Assembly (NCBI RefSeq): GCF_910592395.1
Contig: NC_088324.1
Location: forward strand, 2,544,001-2,608,000
Source of the DNA: Lineus longissimus
Lineage: Eukaryota; Nemertea; Pilidiophora; Heteronemertea; Lineidae
Length of the DNA stretch: 64,000 bases
Direction of reading: 5' to 3'
The first letter of the stretch is position 1. Every line of letters begins with the position of its first letter. The notes under the pieces are model-generated. The model saw only the letters and a program-made list of their open reading frames with translations, made no database searches and was not told the DNA's origin. Both the position numbers and the translations under genes were made by a program. Shown one piece after another: positions 31,516 to 42,310 of the stretch.

Positions 31516-31729
31516 CTGGTAGAAGGCCACAATCAGATACAGAGTGTCGAACTTTTGAAAATCTCACCATGGCACTTAAAGGAGTGGTTGGGATCCAACC
31601 GCCAAGGTAGAACGTCACCGGGATCGAGAAATTCCTTCAACGTTGTATCAAAACACGTATATTGCCAATGATGAGTTCCAACTAGCTGACCAAAACACGA
31701 GTCCCAAAGAATGCTAAAGGCATTCGCCG

Positions 31730-32570
31730 TTCGTTAAGAAAATTGAAATTTGGAATTGAATCAGAAGAATAATCAATTGTTAAGTTAGTCCTAGGTATAA
31801 TTCTGTCAAATCAGACACTTCTCTGTTATGTATATTTTAGATTGATCATAGCAGGTGACATTGAATTGAACCGAGGTCCTGTCGATCACAACCAAAACTC
31901 CAACAAAAGTCCACTCTCCTTTAATTTAACTCTAAATTCTGGTTTGAATAACCCAGGTATAAAGGAGATTCTAAACGTCTCGAATGTAAACTAGGACAGG
32001 CTTTCCACTGGGCCTGCTAGTAAACCCTGGAATACATTTCTAAATAACGAAGATCCAAAGCTGAGCCTTGGAAACTGGCTAAACTCTTTTGAAACCACCA
32101 TTAAAGAGTTTATTCCTGTAAAAAGGATTGCTATTAAAGCCAGAGAACAATGTTGGATTACATATTATGTTAAACATCAGATAAACGCTCGTCAACGTAA
32201 ATTCAAGAAGGCCAAACGCTCTAACAATGATGGCGACTGGGACATATACCATAGAGCTTGTCGAGACTGCAACGAGGCTATCAGTTCAAGCATAGAAGAC
32301 TACTTTAAAAATTTAAACAACCAATTGAATAACCCTAATTTAAACTCAAAGAAATTCTGTAATTTAATCAAAGGATATCAAGGTAAACGACACTGTAATG
32401 GCATCTCAGACCTACTAGAAGGCGATACCGTATTAACAGACAATTTAGAGAAAAGTAATCTTCTTAAAAAATTTCTGGCTAAACAATGCTCACTGGATGA
32501 ACAAGATAGAACATTACCAGACACTACCCAAGATGGACCTGAACTTCAGTTCCGTGAATTTACTGTGTGA
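31730..32570 (+). pseudogene. 2A-bearing LINE remnant, unit 3
   Basis: The leader has GDIELNRGP (31854-31880) and runs into the linker with the same endonuclease deletion as unit 2. A TAG stop interrupts the linker at NVN-stop (near 31993), where units 1 and 2 have TGG. The linker continues in other stretches (SSSIEDYFKNLNNQLNN) and ends near 32568 before any RT. Confidence 0.7.
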
Positions 32571-34846
32571 GAACAGCAATAGCATCATTCACATAGGCCA
32601 CTCTGACCTCCCGGACCCATCCAAAGGTGAACTGATTGTGTGCATCCAATCCTTTATAGGCACGCATTTCCCGAGTGCTTTACACTGGGTTAGTAGACAG
32701 AACAAGGTAGTTAACCATGTCAATGTACGTTATTTCAGGCAATGCCTTGCGTTCATCGCTAAAATCGGACTTTTTCATGCAATAGGTATCAACTCCATTA
32801 ATGTCTTTAAACTTATATTTGTATAATCGTTTGTTTTCAGGTCGTAAATTTCTTTGATATTCGCTTTCTTCTGCTAAACAAGACACGACCGGCAGGCACA
32901 CGGCCGCCATATTGTATCGATGGTGGCCCCCCAACATGGCGGCCGGTGGAAACCTGTGACGTCATTGCAAAGGGTCTATTAAAAGCGAGTATTGCTCGAG
33001 CAACATGCACAGTACCCTTCCCACGACAAAAATCGTTATCAAAGCGATCTTAGAATAACCGTCATCAAGTTAAACGAGAGTTTCTGAGCGGAAGCCTATT
33101 GTCAATATGATATAATATCCTTGTTAGAGACACTGATCTGCACCAGACTGTTGAACAGGAATTAAGTAGGCACATTTTTAACGACCGGGACATGTACGCT
33201 AAACAGTAGGCTGAATCGGCTGTAGTATGGCGAAGTCCGCATTTAAGCTTACGTTGTCGTAGGCTCTTTCTTGAATTGCCTGTCCCCGCTGCAAGTTTGT
33301 TTCATTTCGTAATGATACACAAAAACACTTCAACAAAATGTTTGACAATATAAAACCGATGTAGATTGAAGAATCAAAACATTAGGAACGTGTTTATTGT
33401 ATAATACCACCAAATTACTCAATGTTGTTGCGGACTCTTGTTAGTTGAAGTTGCTGTCAGTGATATTGTAGTCGCTGACAATCGAACTGCTTTAGTGATC
33501 TGTCCGTGCTGTTGTGAACGCTGGATATTGAGATTGGTCAGTGTTGTTGGTGATCTCTCGCATGAAAAACTGCTTTTATGATATGTTGAATATTTTCCAT
33601 AGCACGCCTTTGTGATATCTGAGAATGCTTTGGCAATAAGTTTGATATTACTCACTTCTGCTATAAATTGCGAAATCTGATGGCAGTGCTGTTTGTGATC
33701 GTTGACAATCGGACCGCTTCGAGCCTTTATGTTGGAATAAAGTGTCTATGCAGGCATTCCTGGTTTATGGGATATACAGGACGGTGTATACAGTCACGAT
33801 ATGCAGACAAATTCGGTTAAAATGAACTGAAGGGTAACAAGTTATTTTATAACATGTATAAGGAATACAAGCATTGGACCAAAAAGTTGAGTTGGTGTTT
33901 ATGTGTTGGCTAAGGAGCGGTTATCCTCCCAATTGCTTAAGTTCCTTGACGTATTGGCTGTCGTCAATATGTTAAAACGTTCTCGCCAAATGATTGCGAA
34001 GATTCAACCCCTTCGTAAAGGGTTAAATGACCACATTTAAGCAAAAAACCATCCAAACCCTGCTTTAGCAAGTGTAGCACAATGCATTGCGCTGACAGAG
34101 AAATAAATGTACTAATCAAAATATCCGGAAAGAATATAATAAAAGGAAATAATAAAAGGAGGATCACAAAGTAAGCTGGCGCTTAGAAGCCACGTGAAAT
34201 ATTGGGCTGCTTGCGAGGTGGTTTGCGTGTTTAAAATTTTGCGAGGCTTTTGTAAATACCACGCAAAATTTGCGTTTAAGTTGCGATAATTTTGCGTAGT
34301 CGCTAAAATTTGCGTGGTTTTTCCGATGCGTGGCTTTTCCAGAGTCCTATTCTCTCTCGTGGAGTTTACTGCCATCAGTCCTTGCATTTCGACGTCTTAT
34401 AATTCTGGTAATATATTTTGCATAGTTTGTTTGATTTCAAGAAGGTTACATAGGTGCAGTTTCTATTGTAGATGATATTACAGAACCTAACACATTCCCT
34501 GATATTTGTGGCTCCAAATTGAATGTCAAGAACAGAATAACCAAGGTCACGTAGTGGACGTCGAATCAATTTTAGACACCGAATGTCGGATTTTTTAATC
34601 AAATGAGTAACGGCGAAGTGGTCTGCTGGCTCTAGAAAGTGAATAATGGTTGGATGTGATAATGAACCTATTCTGAAGGGAAAAAATCATGTTGTCGTGT
34701 ACAGCTGCAATCTTTGTTCTGAATGAAGCAATCATTGCTTCACCAAAACAACTTAATGAACGACGATTATTCGATTTTCTATAAAGTAAACATTCATTCC
34801 TTACAAGCGTTTGTTATCTTTGTGTCTTTTGCAGATTCGTGCAAAT

Positions 34847-35034
34847 GTGACCCGTTCTAGCAGAACCAGTCGCATGTCGCACATAAGATGAGCATAGATG
34901 ACACCAGAAGATAATAGAAGAAACTGATGTGGTCAGATTTCACAAAAGGCAGACAACAGTGAAATGAACAAACAGTCCGTCTCAACCTGCCAAGCTCAGA
35001 GCAACATGCGACCAGTTTTGCTGGAACGGGTCAC
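34847..35034. mobile_element. GTGACCCG hairpin MITE, unit 4 copy
   Basis: Third intronic copy of the inverted-repeat element, from GTGACCCGTTCTAGCAGAAC to CTGGAACGGGTCAC, in the same intron as in units 2 and 3. Unit 4 retains a better right terminus (GGGTCAC). Confidence 0.5.
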
Positions 35035-35381
35035 AAATGCTCTAGACTCGCCGATCTAAGACCGGTCCATTCATTTGAGGTATGACCATCCCCAGTATGA
35101 TATAAATAGAGCAGGTCAAGGTCATACTGATTGGCTAAAACGCTTCGCTGTTCTGTGGTGATACGTTGATGGAATGTGGTTGGCATTCGAAATGAACTGA
35201 TCACTTGTGACCTAGCCACTTTTATTTCTATCAACGGTTATGGTGTGGTCGATCAATTCTCCTGACTATTATTAGCCTACATATATTTGACGACGGATCT
35301 TCAATAACAGAAAAATTTGAAAATAAAGTGGCAACCTAATGAGCTTATTCTGACCTGATGGAAAGGCGAAATGCATAGTCT

Positions 35382-36123
35382 TACTTCCACTACTGGTTTT
35401 AAACCCGGTGTTAATAGATCTGAAGGCTCTCCGGAAATAAATAAACCCGGATATTTCTTGGTTCGTGTTCCACTACAGGCGTGCATGTAAGGTTAATAAG
35501 CTCGGCGACCGATGGCGATACCGAAATTTGCACTCCCGTTACAGACGTGCTCCTGGAGGCAAAATATTGGCACTTTCTAAATCGTTTTATTCTCGATGTA
35601 ACCTGTTCTTTGGTCCTGTCATGGCAAAGTGCTGTCAGTTCCTGTGCCATCTTTCTATAGACTTTCCCGTCTTTACTAGTGCCCTCCAGTTGGGCCTGTA
35701 TATCCTCGCGCTCCCAGATTGTTAGGAGAGGGAGAATTTCCTCTTCTGCACAATGGTTCATCTCCATTTTCAACAAAATCCGGCAAAACACGAGAAATAA
35801 AATGAGTAAGAAAGTTAAATGAATGACCCGCGTGTTGTTTTGGTAGGCTACTTCCGATCATACGCCGTGCGCACTTGTATTCAGTGATCGGCGTGCCACC
35901 TATCGCCGATCCTAAATAACTATTATCTTCGGTGTTATTGGTATTCCACTACAGAAAACTCCAGTGCCGATCCGGAACCCAACGAAACCCACCGATGATC
36001 GCCGGGTATAATAAACCCCGTGTTATTAGCTCCGGGCCAATTTAACCCGGAGATCATGTAATAGAATCAGAATGAACTCGGACACACACCAGACACACAC
36101 CGGAGTTTCCTATAGTGGAAGTA
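35382..36123. mobile_element. Deleted PIF/Harbinger derivative in unit 4
   Basis: Perfect 11-bp termini TACTTCCACTA / TAGTGGAAGTA bound 742 bp. From about 35567 rightwards it nearly matches 1123-1683 at the window start, including the Myb-like exon. The transposase portion present at 104-805 is gone. The shared right flank shows unit 1 and unit 4 copies descend from one insertion. Repeated AAACCCGG and GTGTTATTAG motifs occur in the interior. A clean 3-bp target duplication is not visible. Confidence 0.65.
35411..35791 (-). CDS. Myb/SANT-like DNA-binding exon, second copy
   Basis: A 126-codon frame whose N-terminal ~75 residues nearly match the Myb-like exon at 1124-1351 (EREDIQAQLEGTSKDGKVYR, then RTKEQVTSRIKRFRK). 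The C-terminal extension after KRFRKC (ASRSTSVTGVQISVSPSV…) is not found at the first copy and probably reads into unrelated element sequence. Accessory DNA-binding protein of Harbinger elements by family resemblance. Confidence 0.45.
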   Translation of the reverse strand: MFCRILLKMEMNHCAEEEILPLLTIWEREDIQAQLEGTSKDGKVYRKMAQELTALCHDRTKEQVTSRIKRFRKCQYFASRSTSVTGVQISVSPSVAELINLTCTPVVEHEPRNIRVYLFPESLQIY

Positions 36124-36198
36124 CCACAATGCTGTTGCCCACCCTTTTGTCCATTCCGATTGAACAATGTTGAGTGGCAACCAGCGACATGGCGTACA

Positions 36199-36669
36199 TT
36201 AGTTGGAGTTCCACTACTGCTTTAAAACCCGTGTTTATTAGATACGGTGTCTGTCCGTGTATAAATAGACCCGGACATATTTTGTTCCGCGTTTCAATTA
36301 CAGGACAACAAGGTTAGTTGATACGGCGACAGATGGCAGCACGTGAGTCGCTCTCCAATGTTTGATTTTCATGGAGGTAAGGAATCACTGTCATTTATTA
36401 GCTCGAATTCCACCGTGCAATCGACAGTACAGCTGCCTACCGCCGTACAAAAAAACAACAATTATATCCGGCCCTTTTCTTGTTCCATTACAGAAACACC
36501 GGGTCTATTAACACCGAGCTTTAGACACGGTGCAGATACGGCGATGCTCTCCGTATCTAATAGACCCTGTGTTATTCATATCCGTGTTTATTAGACACGG
36601 TGTTCCTAAAATGGAACAAGAATAGAGCCGGACTGACACCGAACATTTCTGCAGTGGAGCTCCAACTAA
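36199..36669. mobile_element. Short inverted-repeat element in unit 4
   Basis: The left end TTAGTTGGAGTTCCACTACTG is mirrored at the right end (…GTGGAGCTCCAACTAA). Unit 1 has the uninterrupted site (GGCGTACAATATCTAAGG near 1752). The interior repeats TTATTAGACACGG-type motifs. The ends resemble the Harbinger derivative just upstream. It is non-coding. Target duplication is ambiguous (ATT left, AAT right). Confidence 0.65.
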
Positions 36670-38210
36670 TATCTAAGGAGGCTTGGCTTGCATATCGAGA
36701 AACAGTCTTAGATCGGTGAGTTTAGAGTATAAGTAACGAAACACATACCATCGCAGAATTTCTCGAAGAGCACATATTTAGCCTGAGCTGTATCGATGCA
36801 TGATTGAAACGAATTCTTATCTGTAATGGTATGGCGACTGACTCGGCTGAAATCACATTTCATTCCCAAAGATTCAGATGATTTGATCAATGATCGGTAC
36901 AGATCACGTCCTTCTGTGTTTCTTTTTTTACAACAAAAGTCGAAAGAAAGGCATTGAAAGTTATATTTATTATAACGGCATGATTCTAAGCAATGTATCA
37001 GCGGTAAAGAATACAGCCTTTCGTCGTCGTGGCCGTGTATAAAAGCGACTGATATGCATCTAAATTTGATTTTACGTTTTGGACAATGAGCTGTAATTAA
37101 GAGGTTGTTTATTAACTCTTTGAGAAAGGCGTCAACTATTTTACAGTTAGGAAAGTATTCCTGGCGGATTTCAGTGCTTCTACACGTTTAAGTATTCACG
37201 TTTACATAGATTTTGCCATTTTCTCCTCTGTACTGCTTATTTCGGGATGAACTTTGATGAAGTCTTCAGTTTTTTTTATTCATGTATACAATGGAATAGG
37301 CTAACATTCATTAACAAATATATCTTGTACTAAACCGGAAACCCCAAACAATCGTCAAAGGGCTGCAATGAAGAAGGTTTTTTTTCAATTGACTTGCAAT
37401 TTCCTAACTCGGAAATTTGTTCTGGTCCCAATATTTGATTTAGGAAAAGCCATAAATTTGCCCAGTAGTTTTCGCACAGCGGTCAGAAAGGACAATGACT
37501 TTTCGCTATGAAGCTGACTAAAGGTATGACGTAATTTTACTGGGTGACAGCGTCACGCAGGGATACATTTTTTTAAAATTTATTGCTTATCATCATGATA
37601 TCAGAATACAAAAATATCAATTTATGCTAATGTGCCATGTTTTCTCTTAAGTTTACCAATGCTTTCCTCTTCTCTTAGCACAGTAAATGAATGTTGAATG
37701 TAGCATGTCAAAATAGTTAACATTAACATTCGCATATTAAAGAAATATGCGGTGGTGGACAATGTTATCTCCAAGTAACTTCCTGTAAAAAATAAAAAAA
37801 TAAAATCCAATATGAATATCAGAAAGAGAGCCAAGTCACTTGGAGAAAAGAGTCTGCTGGGGAACACGCAATAGCAATGAACACCTTGTGTGCAGTGACT
37901 AACGATTTTCATCGTAGCTGTCGTCCAGAAGAAGCTAACCCGACATCAAAATCAAATCATTCAACAGTTTTTTTCTGATCAGGGAGGGTAGGCTCTGAGT
38001 GGCCTCTTTAGCTTTAGGTGTCGCTTTGCTCACTTTCTTCATTGGGTCCACCCCACACCCCAACAGCGACACTTATCAAAAATATGAAAATATAATCAAA
38101 CAACCAGCTTCTATCCATGCTCAGCCCAATAAAGTGTCGTATGACCCGTCCTATTATTCAGTATCATCGCATTTCGCGTGAAACACCGTTAACAAAGGAT
38201 GTCTCGTCAC

Positions 38211-39002
38211 GGGCTTACTGGACTTTGCGCAACGAAACGAAACGAGCGAAATGGGGGAGCGACCATTATGTTTTTACCCCGGTACTCTAGCCTGAAAATT
38301 TGTTCGGACCTCGATCGAAGAAGGTACAACAAACAATTAATTAATCAAACCCTTATGAGGTTCATTCATTTGAAGTAGAGAGGGTAACGTACATTGTGTA
38401 CACAAATCAAACACACACGCAGTGCTTGCATGCATTGCAGAGAACGACTTTTGAGTGATGACCCACACCCACCCAGGCAGCTGAGACACATGTCTTGTTG
38501 GACATACCTACCGATTTTTACTAAATAAAAGCATAACTTCATCACACTTTTCGGGGTTGAAAATGTACTCACGTAAATTAACAAAATTATTGGAAGCTCA
38601 AATGTCTGAATGTAATGTATGCGCGTAATGTATACTCTCAGCAAGCGAATAGTTGTGATCGTCGGTTTTTGATACGAATCGTTTCCTGTATGGCCGTTAC
38701 AAGCCGTTGTCTGAATATGATGTGAACCTGTTTACCGTTCAATGCTGCTCCCTGTGACGCTGTACCCGCAAATGTTCAATGAAAAAAATGGTGGATAATG
38801 ACTTACACGGCTTGTTCGCATCGTAAACATAGTGGTACCCGCGTAAACTGTATTTGCGTTTGGCCTAATTTTACAACGATTACTCCCCATGTAACCACGA
38901 TCTAGGATGGACAGGCTGTGTATTATGAATAGGAAAAGTCACCTAGGTACAGTTGCGTAGAATAGTTTTTTGGCGAAATATTGCGCAAAGTCCAGTAAGC
39001 CC
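38211..39002. mobile_element. 792-bp inverted-repeat element in unit 4 (hAT-like?)
   Basis: The left end GGGCTTACTGGACTTTGCGC is exactly repeated in inverse at the right end (GCGCAAAGTCCAGTAAGCCC). TCGTCAC flanks both sides (38204-38210, 39003-39009), 7 bp or 8 bp depending on alignment. Units 1-3 have the empty site CTCGTCACTTGCC. A 7-8 bp duplication suggests hAT or a relative. Interior non-coding. Confidence 0.85.
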
Positions 39003-40548
39003 TCGTCACCTGCCGTGTCACATGCCAATAAGACAACCAAACGAGTGGTTGTCGTTTTCTGTTTATCACATACCACCACTACGATTTTTGAGGGATTTGT
39101 AGCTCGAATCATCGCAAATTTCATTCCCGAAAATCCAAGACCCAAAGAGCGCCTTGTGTCGCAATGACGTAAATGACACGATGACGTTACCACAACAAAA
39201 CAATTGAATAAAGTTGTTTCGCCAAGTTTGAAATGTCGCAATTTGTATCAGATTTGATTTATTTGTATCAATTTGTATCAAAACATCGATATCGTCTTGG
39301 CATGTGATAAAAATGGTTGTATGAACGTGCCAGTTTTTTCTACCTGGTAATTACAAGTAAGGACATCATCTGAACATGTGTCGAAACAGTTCAAGAAAAT
39401 GAAAACCACTAATTCGCAAGTTCTCAGAGACATGGTCGAATTATTATGACAACATGAAGAAGATCGAGGACTATTAGAACAAAGGTGCATTAAATCCTTT
39501 CGGCACAATTTAAATGCCTCTTATAAAACTCTGTTAGAACTTGATTATTTTTCTCTACAAGTTAGATCGATATCCCGTGGGGAAAGAGAGTGGCCGTTCG
39601 GACGCTGATTCGCCAGGGTGATATATATGTTTCGAACTTTATCAAGAACAGAACAAAAGAACAATCGAATATTATACTTGAATTACAAAGTGTTCTTGCC
39701 TTTCGACCAGAATGTATGAAATTGTCATCAATGTTGACTCTTCGCCGTCACCACAAGGTTCGTTCTTGATCATCACAAACAAATATCCTTTGCTTAAACC
39801 CAAAAAACTACCACCAACTTATGCGTGACAATCGCAAAACATCGAAGAGAGCTAAAGTGCTAATGTGTTCCAGTTGAAAGAAACAATCACCTCAGACATA
39901 TGTCCTTCTCAATTGGTCAACAATCAATACCTACTTCTCATCGACTTGGATATCTTATGGATTGTAGAAAATACACCACTGGTAGACCAAATTTACTTAC
40001 ATTGTCTGCGCAGATTACCGTAAACAAATACTTTTTTCAATATGAATAGAGCCACCCACCTTAAAATGTACAGGATTTCCTTGACCCACACCTGCGATAT
40101 ATTACATGCACAAGCTTAGCTCGACAGGTCTACCTGAGGTTCAATACCAATTAGTTCGATATGCAATATACTATACGCATATAGACGCACACATTCGAAA
40201 AAAATTGAAGCCGTTTAATCGTAGCACATATCGATTAGTATCGAGGGAATAATGACAAACAATGAATAGGTCTTTTTGAACAACGGCATTGTGTATTACT
40301 ACATTTCTATTTTCCTTGACTACCAGTTATAACGAACGGCTTACCCATTAAAGCTGAACTGCATGCACAAAACCAGAGCGTCCCATGCGGCAATAATATG
40401 AAATTCAAACGACCGAGGGGTTCTTCTGAATACGGCCTGAAACATGATAGACCTCCAATGCTTCGATGCGCTTGATTTCACAAACCAGCAAGCGACAGGA
40501 CGATGCGGACAGTCTCGGAGAATTATGGAAGAGAAAAAAAATCTAAAT

Positions 40549-40620
40549 GTTCTCCCGAGATTCGAACCCGGGAACTCGGGATCAGAATACGAACGCTCTA
40601 ACCGTCTGAGCTAGGGGGGC
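40549..40620 (-). pseudogene. tRNA-like sequence, left foldback arm
   Basis: Read on the minus strand: a D-arm (TAGCTCAGACGGTTAGAGC, an A-box-like sequence) and a pairing T-arm with loop TTCGAAT (GGTTCGAATC, B-box-like). The 17-nt anticodon arm has loop ATTCTGA, placing TCT (Arg) at 34-36, but its stem does not pair. Neither does the acceptor stem (GCCCCCC against GAGAACA). It is a pseudo-tRNA or tRNA-derived repeat, not a functional gene. Confidence 0.6.
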
Positions 40621-40909
40621 TTTCTTGTGATCTGCTGCCAGCAAATATATCCTATATGAATGGCGATTATGCTTTTTTGAGAGATGAACCAGAAATTTTC
40701 TCAAGTACATGCAATAGAAGAAGATACCAAGACAAAGGTGAACATTGCTAAGAGAAAGCGTAGACTCCACGTACATAATCTTGCATATCAAAGAAAAAAT
40801 GACTTTCTTCCTGCAGTTGCCCACTGGAAGCCGCTCAAAGATGTTGAACACAGATTACACACAAATGCTTGCACATTCTATAAAAGCGTATAAAACGACA
40901 GGCATTTCA

Positions 40910-40985
40910 AGCAGCCCAGTGACCATGAGGATAAGAGTGTTGGCAAATAAAACCAGAGGTCTCGAGTTCGAGTCCCGATGTGAGG
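40910..40985 (+). pseudogene. tRNA-like sequence, right foldback arm
   Basis: On the plus strand GTGACCATGAGGATAAGAG…AGTTCGAGTCCCGATGTGAG resembles a tRNA from D-arm to T-arm, with a clear B-box-like AGTTCGAGTCC. The anticodon loop is A-rich (AAATAAA) and the stems are imperfect. It occupies the mirror position of the left-arm sequence but differs from it in detail. Confidence 0.5.
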
Positions 40986-41734
40986 ACCTTTTTATTTTTT
41001 TTCCTTCCAGAATTCTCTGCGAAGGTCCGCATCGGTTTGTGAAATCAAGCGCATCGAAGCATTGTAGGTCTATCATGTTTCACGCCGTATTCAGAAGGGC
41101 CTTTCAGTCGTTTGAATTTCATACTTTTGCCGCATGGGGTGCTCTGGTTTTGTGCATGCAGTTCAGCTTTTATGCTTGCGACTTCGTCCAGGACTGAGTC
41201 TCGAATATCCATTGACAGCGATCAGGTTGTCAGGCAATTTCCGCATCCGCCTAAACGACGGAGAGATGTGTCATCAAGTCATGTAATAATCCATGTAAAC
41301 GACCTTGGTGAATAAGCGTTTTTACTTAATTTTCAAGTCTTAGCACAAAATACTGTAAAAGAGTAATCAGATTATGGCAATGTCCAAAGCGACCGAATAT
41401 GCTAGAGTTCCAGAGAGTGCTTAGGTTGTGATGACATATAGTCCGAAGCCAGGCCCCCAGTTTAGCTGGTCAAAACACTAGTCACAACTGATCTAAGACG
41501 AGACGCAAATAGTGATCAGGTTGCGACTTTGTCCGAGACAGGCACTCACTAGCTAATCATATGGCTTTGCAATTGCTTTGTGTGCCCACATACTATGCGA
41601 CCCTTTCATAAATTGGCTCCAGCAATGGACCTATTTCTGACTGACCGACTATGTGAGCCGAAAACTTCATGAATGAAATGGCCAGGGCCATTGTGCTCAC
41701 CTCCCTCACAGACACGTTATTGTTTTTTTATTGA

Positions 41735-42310
41735 AGCCACCTGTTGGCCAAACTAGTAAGCAAGCTGGACCAAAATTTAGTCTACAAGGTATTATAATAT
41801 ATGTACCAAATTCAACTCAATAGCTCCAGTAGCTACCAAACGTGCCATCATCGACCAAATTACGCTATTTGACCTCTGTGACCTCGAAAAAAAATTAGGT
41901 CAAATCAAAAAAACATGTACCTATGATAAAACTTTGGTGATGCTCGAGCCCTTAGTTAGGGAAATAAAGCACTTTTTGTGTTTTCAGTTTGAGCCACCTG
42001 ATGGCAATAACAGGAATTGAACTGGACGGAATTTTGGTCTCCCAGGTGTCATTACATAGGGGAACATATGTGCCAAGTTTCAAGTCATACGACAAAAATT
42101 ACCAATGATCAAGCCATTTCAGTGTTTTAGATTTTGGCCACCTAGTGGCCAAACTAGGAATTGAACCGGACTGAAATTTCGTCATAAAATAGGGTTACCT
42201 GGTGGTAAAATCAGGAATTGAATCGGATCCGTCTCCTAGGTATCATTACATAGGGGAACATGTACCAAGTTTCAAGTCGATAGCTCCAGCAGTTACAAAA
42301 CGTGAATTGC
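41735..42310. repeat. Diverged tandem repeat
   Basis: Three to four degenerate copies share GCCACCTGNTGGCCAAACTA, GGAATTGAACCGGAC, ATTACATAGGGGAACAT and CCAAGTTTCAAGTC-ATAGC in the same order (starting near 41735, 41995, 42130 and 42190). No coding signal. Followed by TAACGGACGACGACGGACGG. Confidence 0.6.

Larger units (their letters stand above)
34375..40091 (-). pseudogene. Apple/PAN-like cysteine-rich gene, tandem copy 4 (5' truncated)
   Basis: Candidate exons: E2 40091-40001, E2b 39604-39559, P1 about 39433-39344, E3 39227-39074, B 37782-37657, A 37090-36749, terminal 34631-34375. E1 is missing because array homology ends near 40277. E2 is 8 bases longer than elsewhere (frameshift). The P1 acceptor is deleted, and the E3 acceptor AG is mutated to AA. 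Exons E3, B, A and the terminal exon stay open. A ~790 bp inverted-repeat element lies in the E3-B intron and two Harbinger-type insertions lie between A and the terminal exon. Exon A differs from other copies mainly by single replacements (for example CLESC for CLKSC). Confidence 0.5.
40346..41174. mobile_element. Foldback element with tRNA-like sequence in each arm
   Basis: The outer ~170 bp of both arms are inverted copies (40346-40520 against 41032-41174). Shared stretches include AAGCTGAACTGCATGCACAA and CTTCGATGCGCTTGATTTCA. Further in, each arm has a tRNA-like region at the equivalent place. A ~280 bp unpaired centre follows. Target duplications are not clear. It abuts the end of the tandem array. 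Confidence 0.75.

Noticed and set aside
40549-40985. Functional tRNA genes
   Set aside because: Acceptor and anticodon stems do not pair in either sequence, and both lie in arms of a foldback element.
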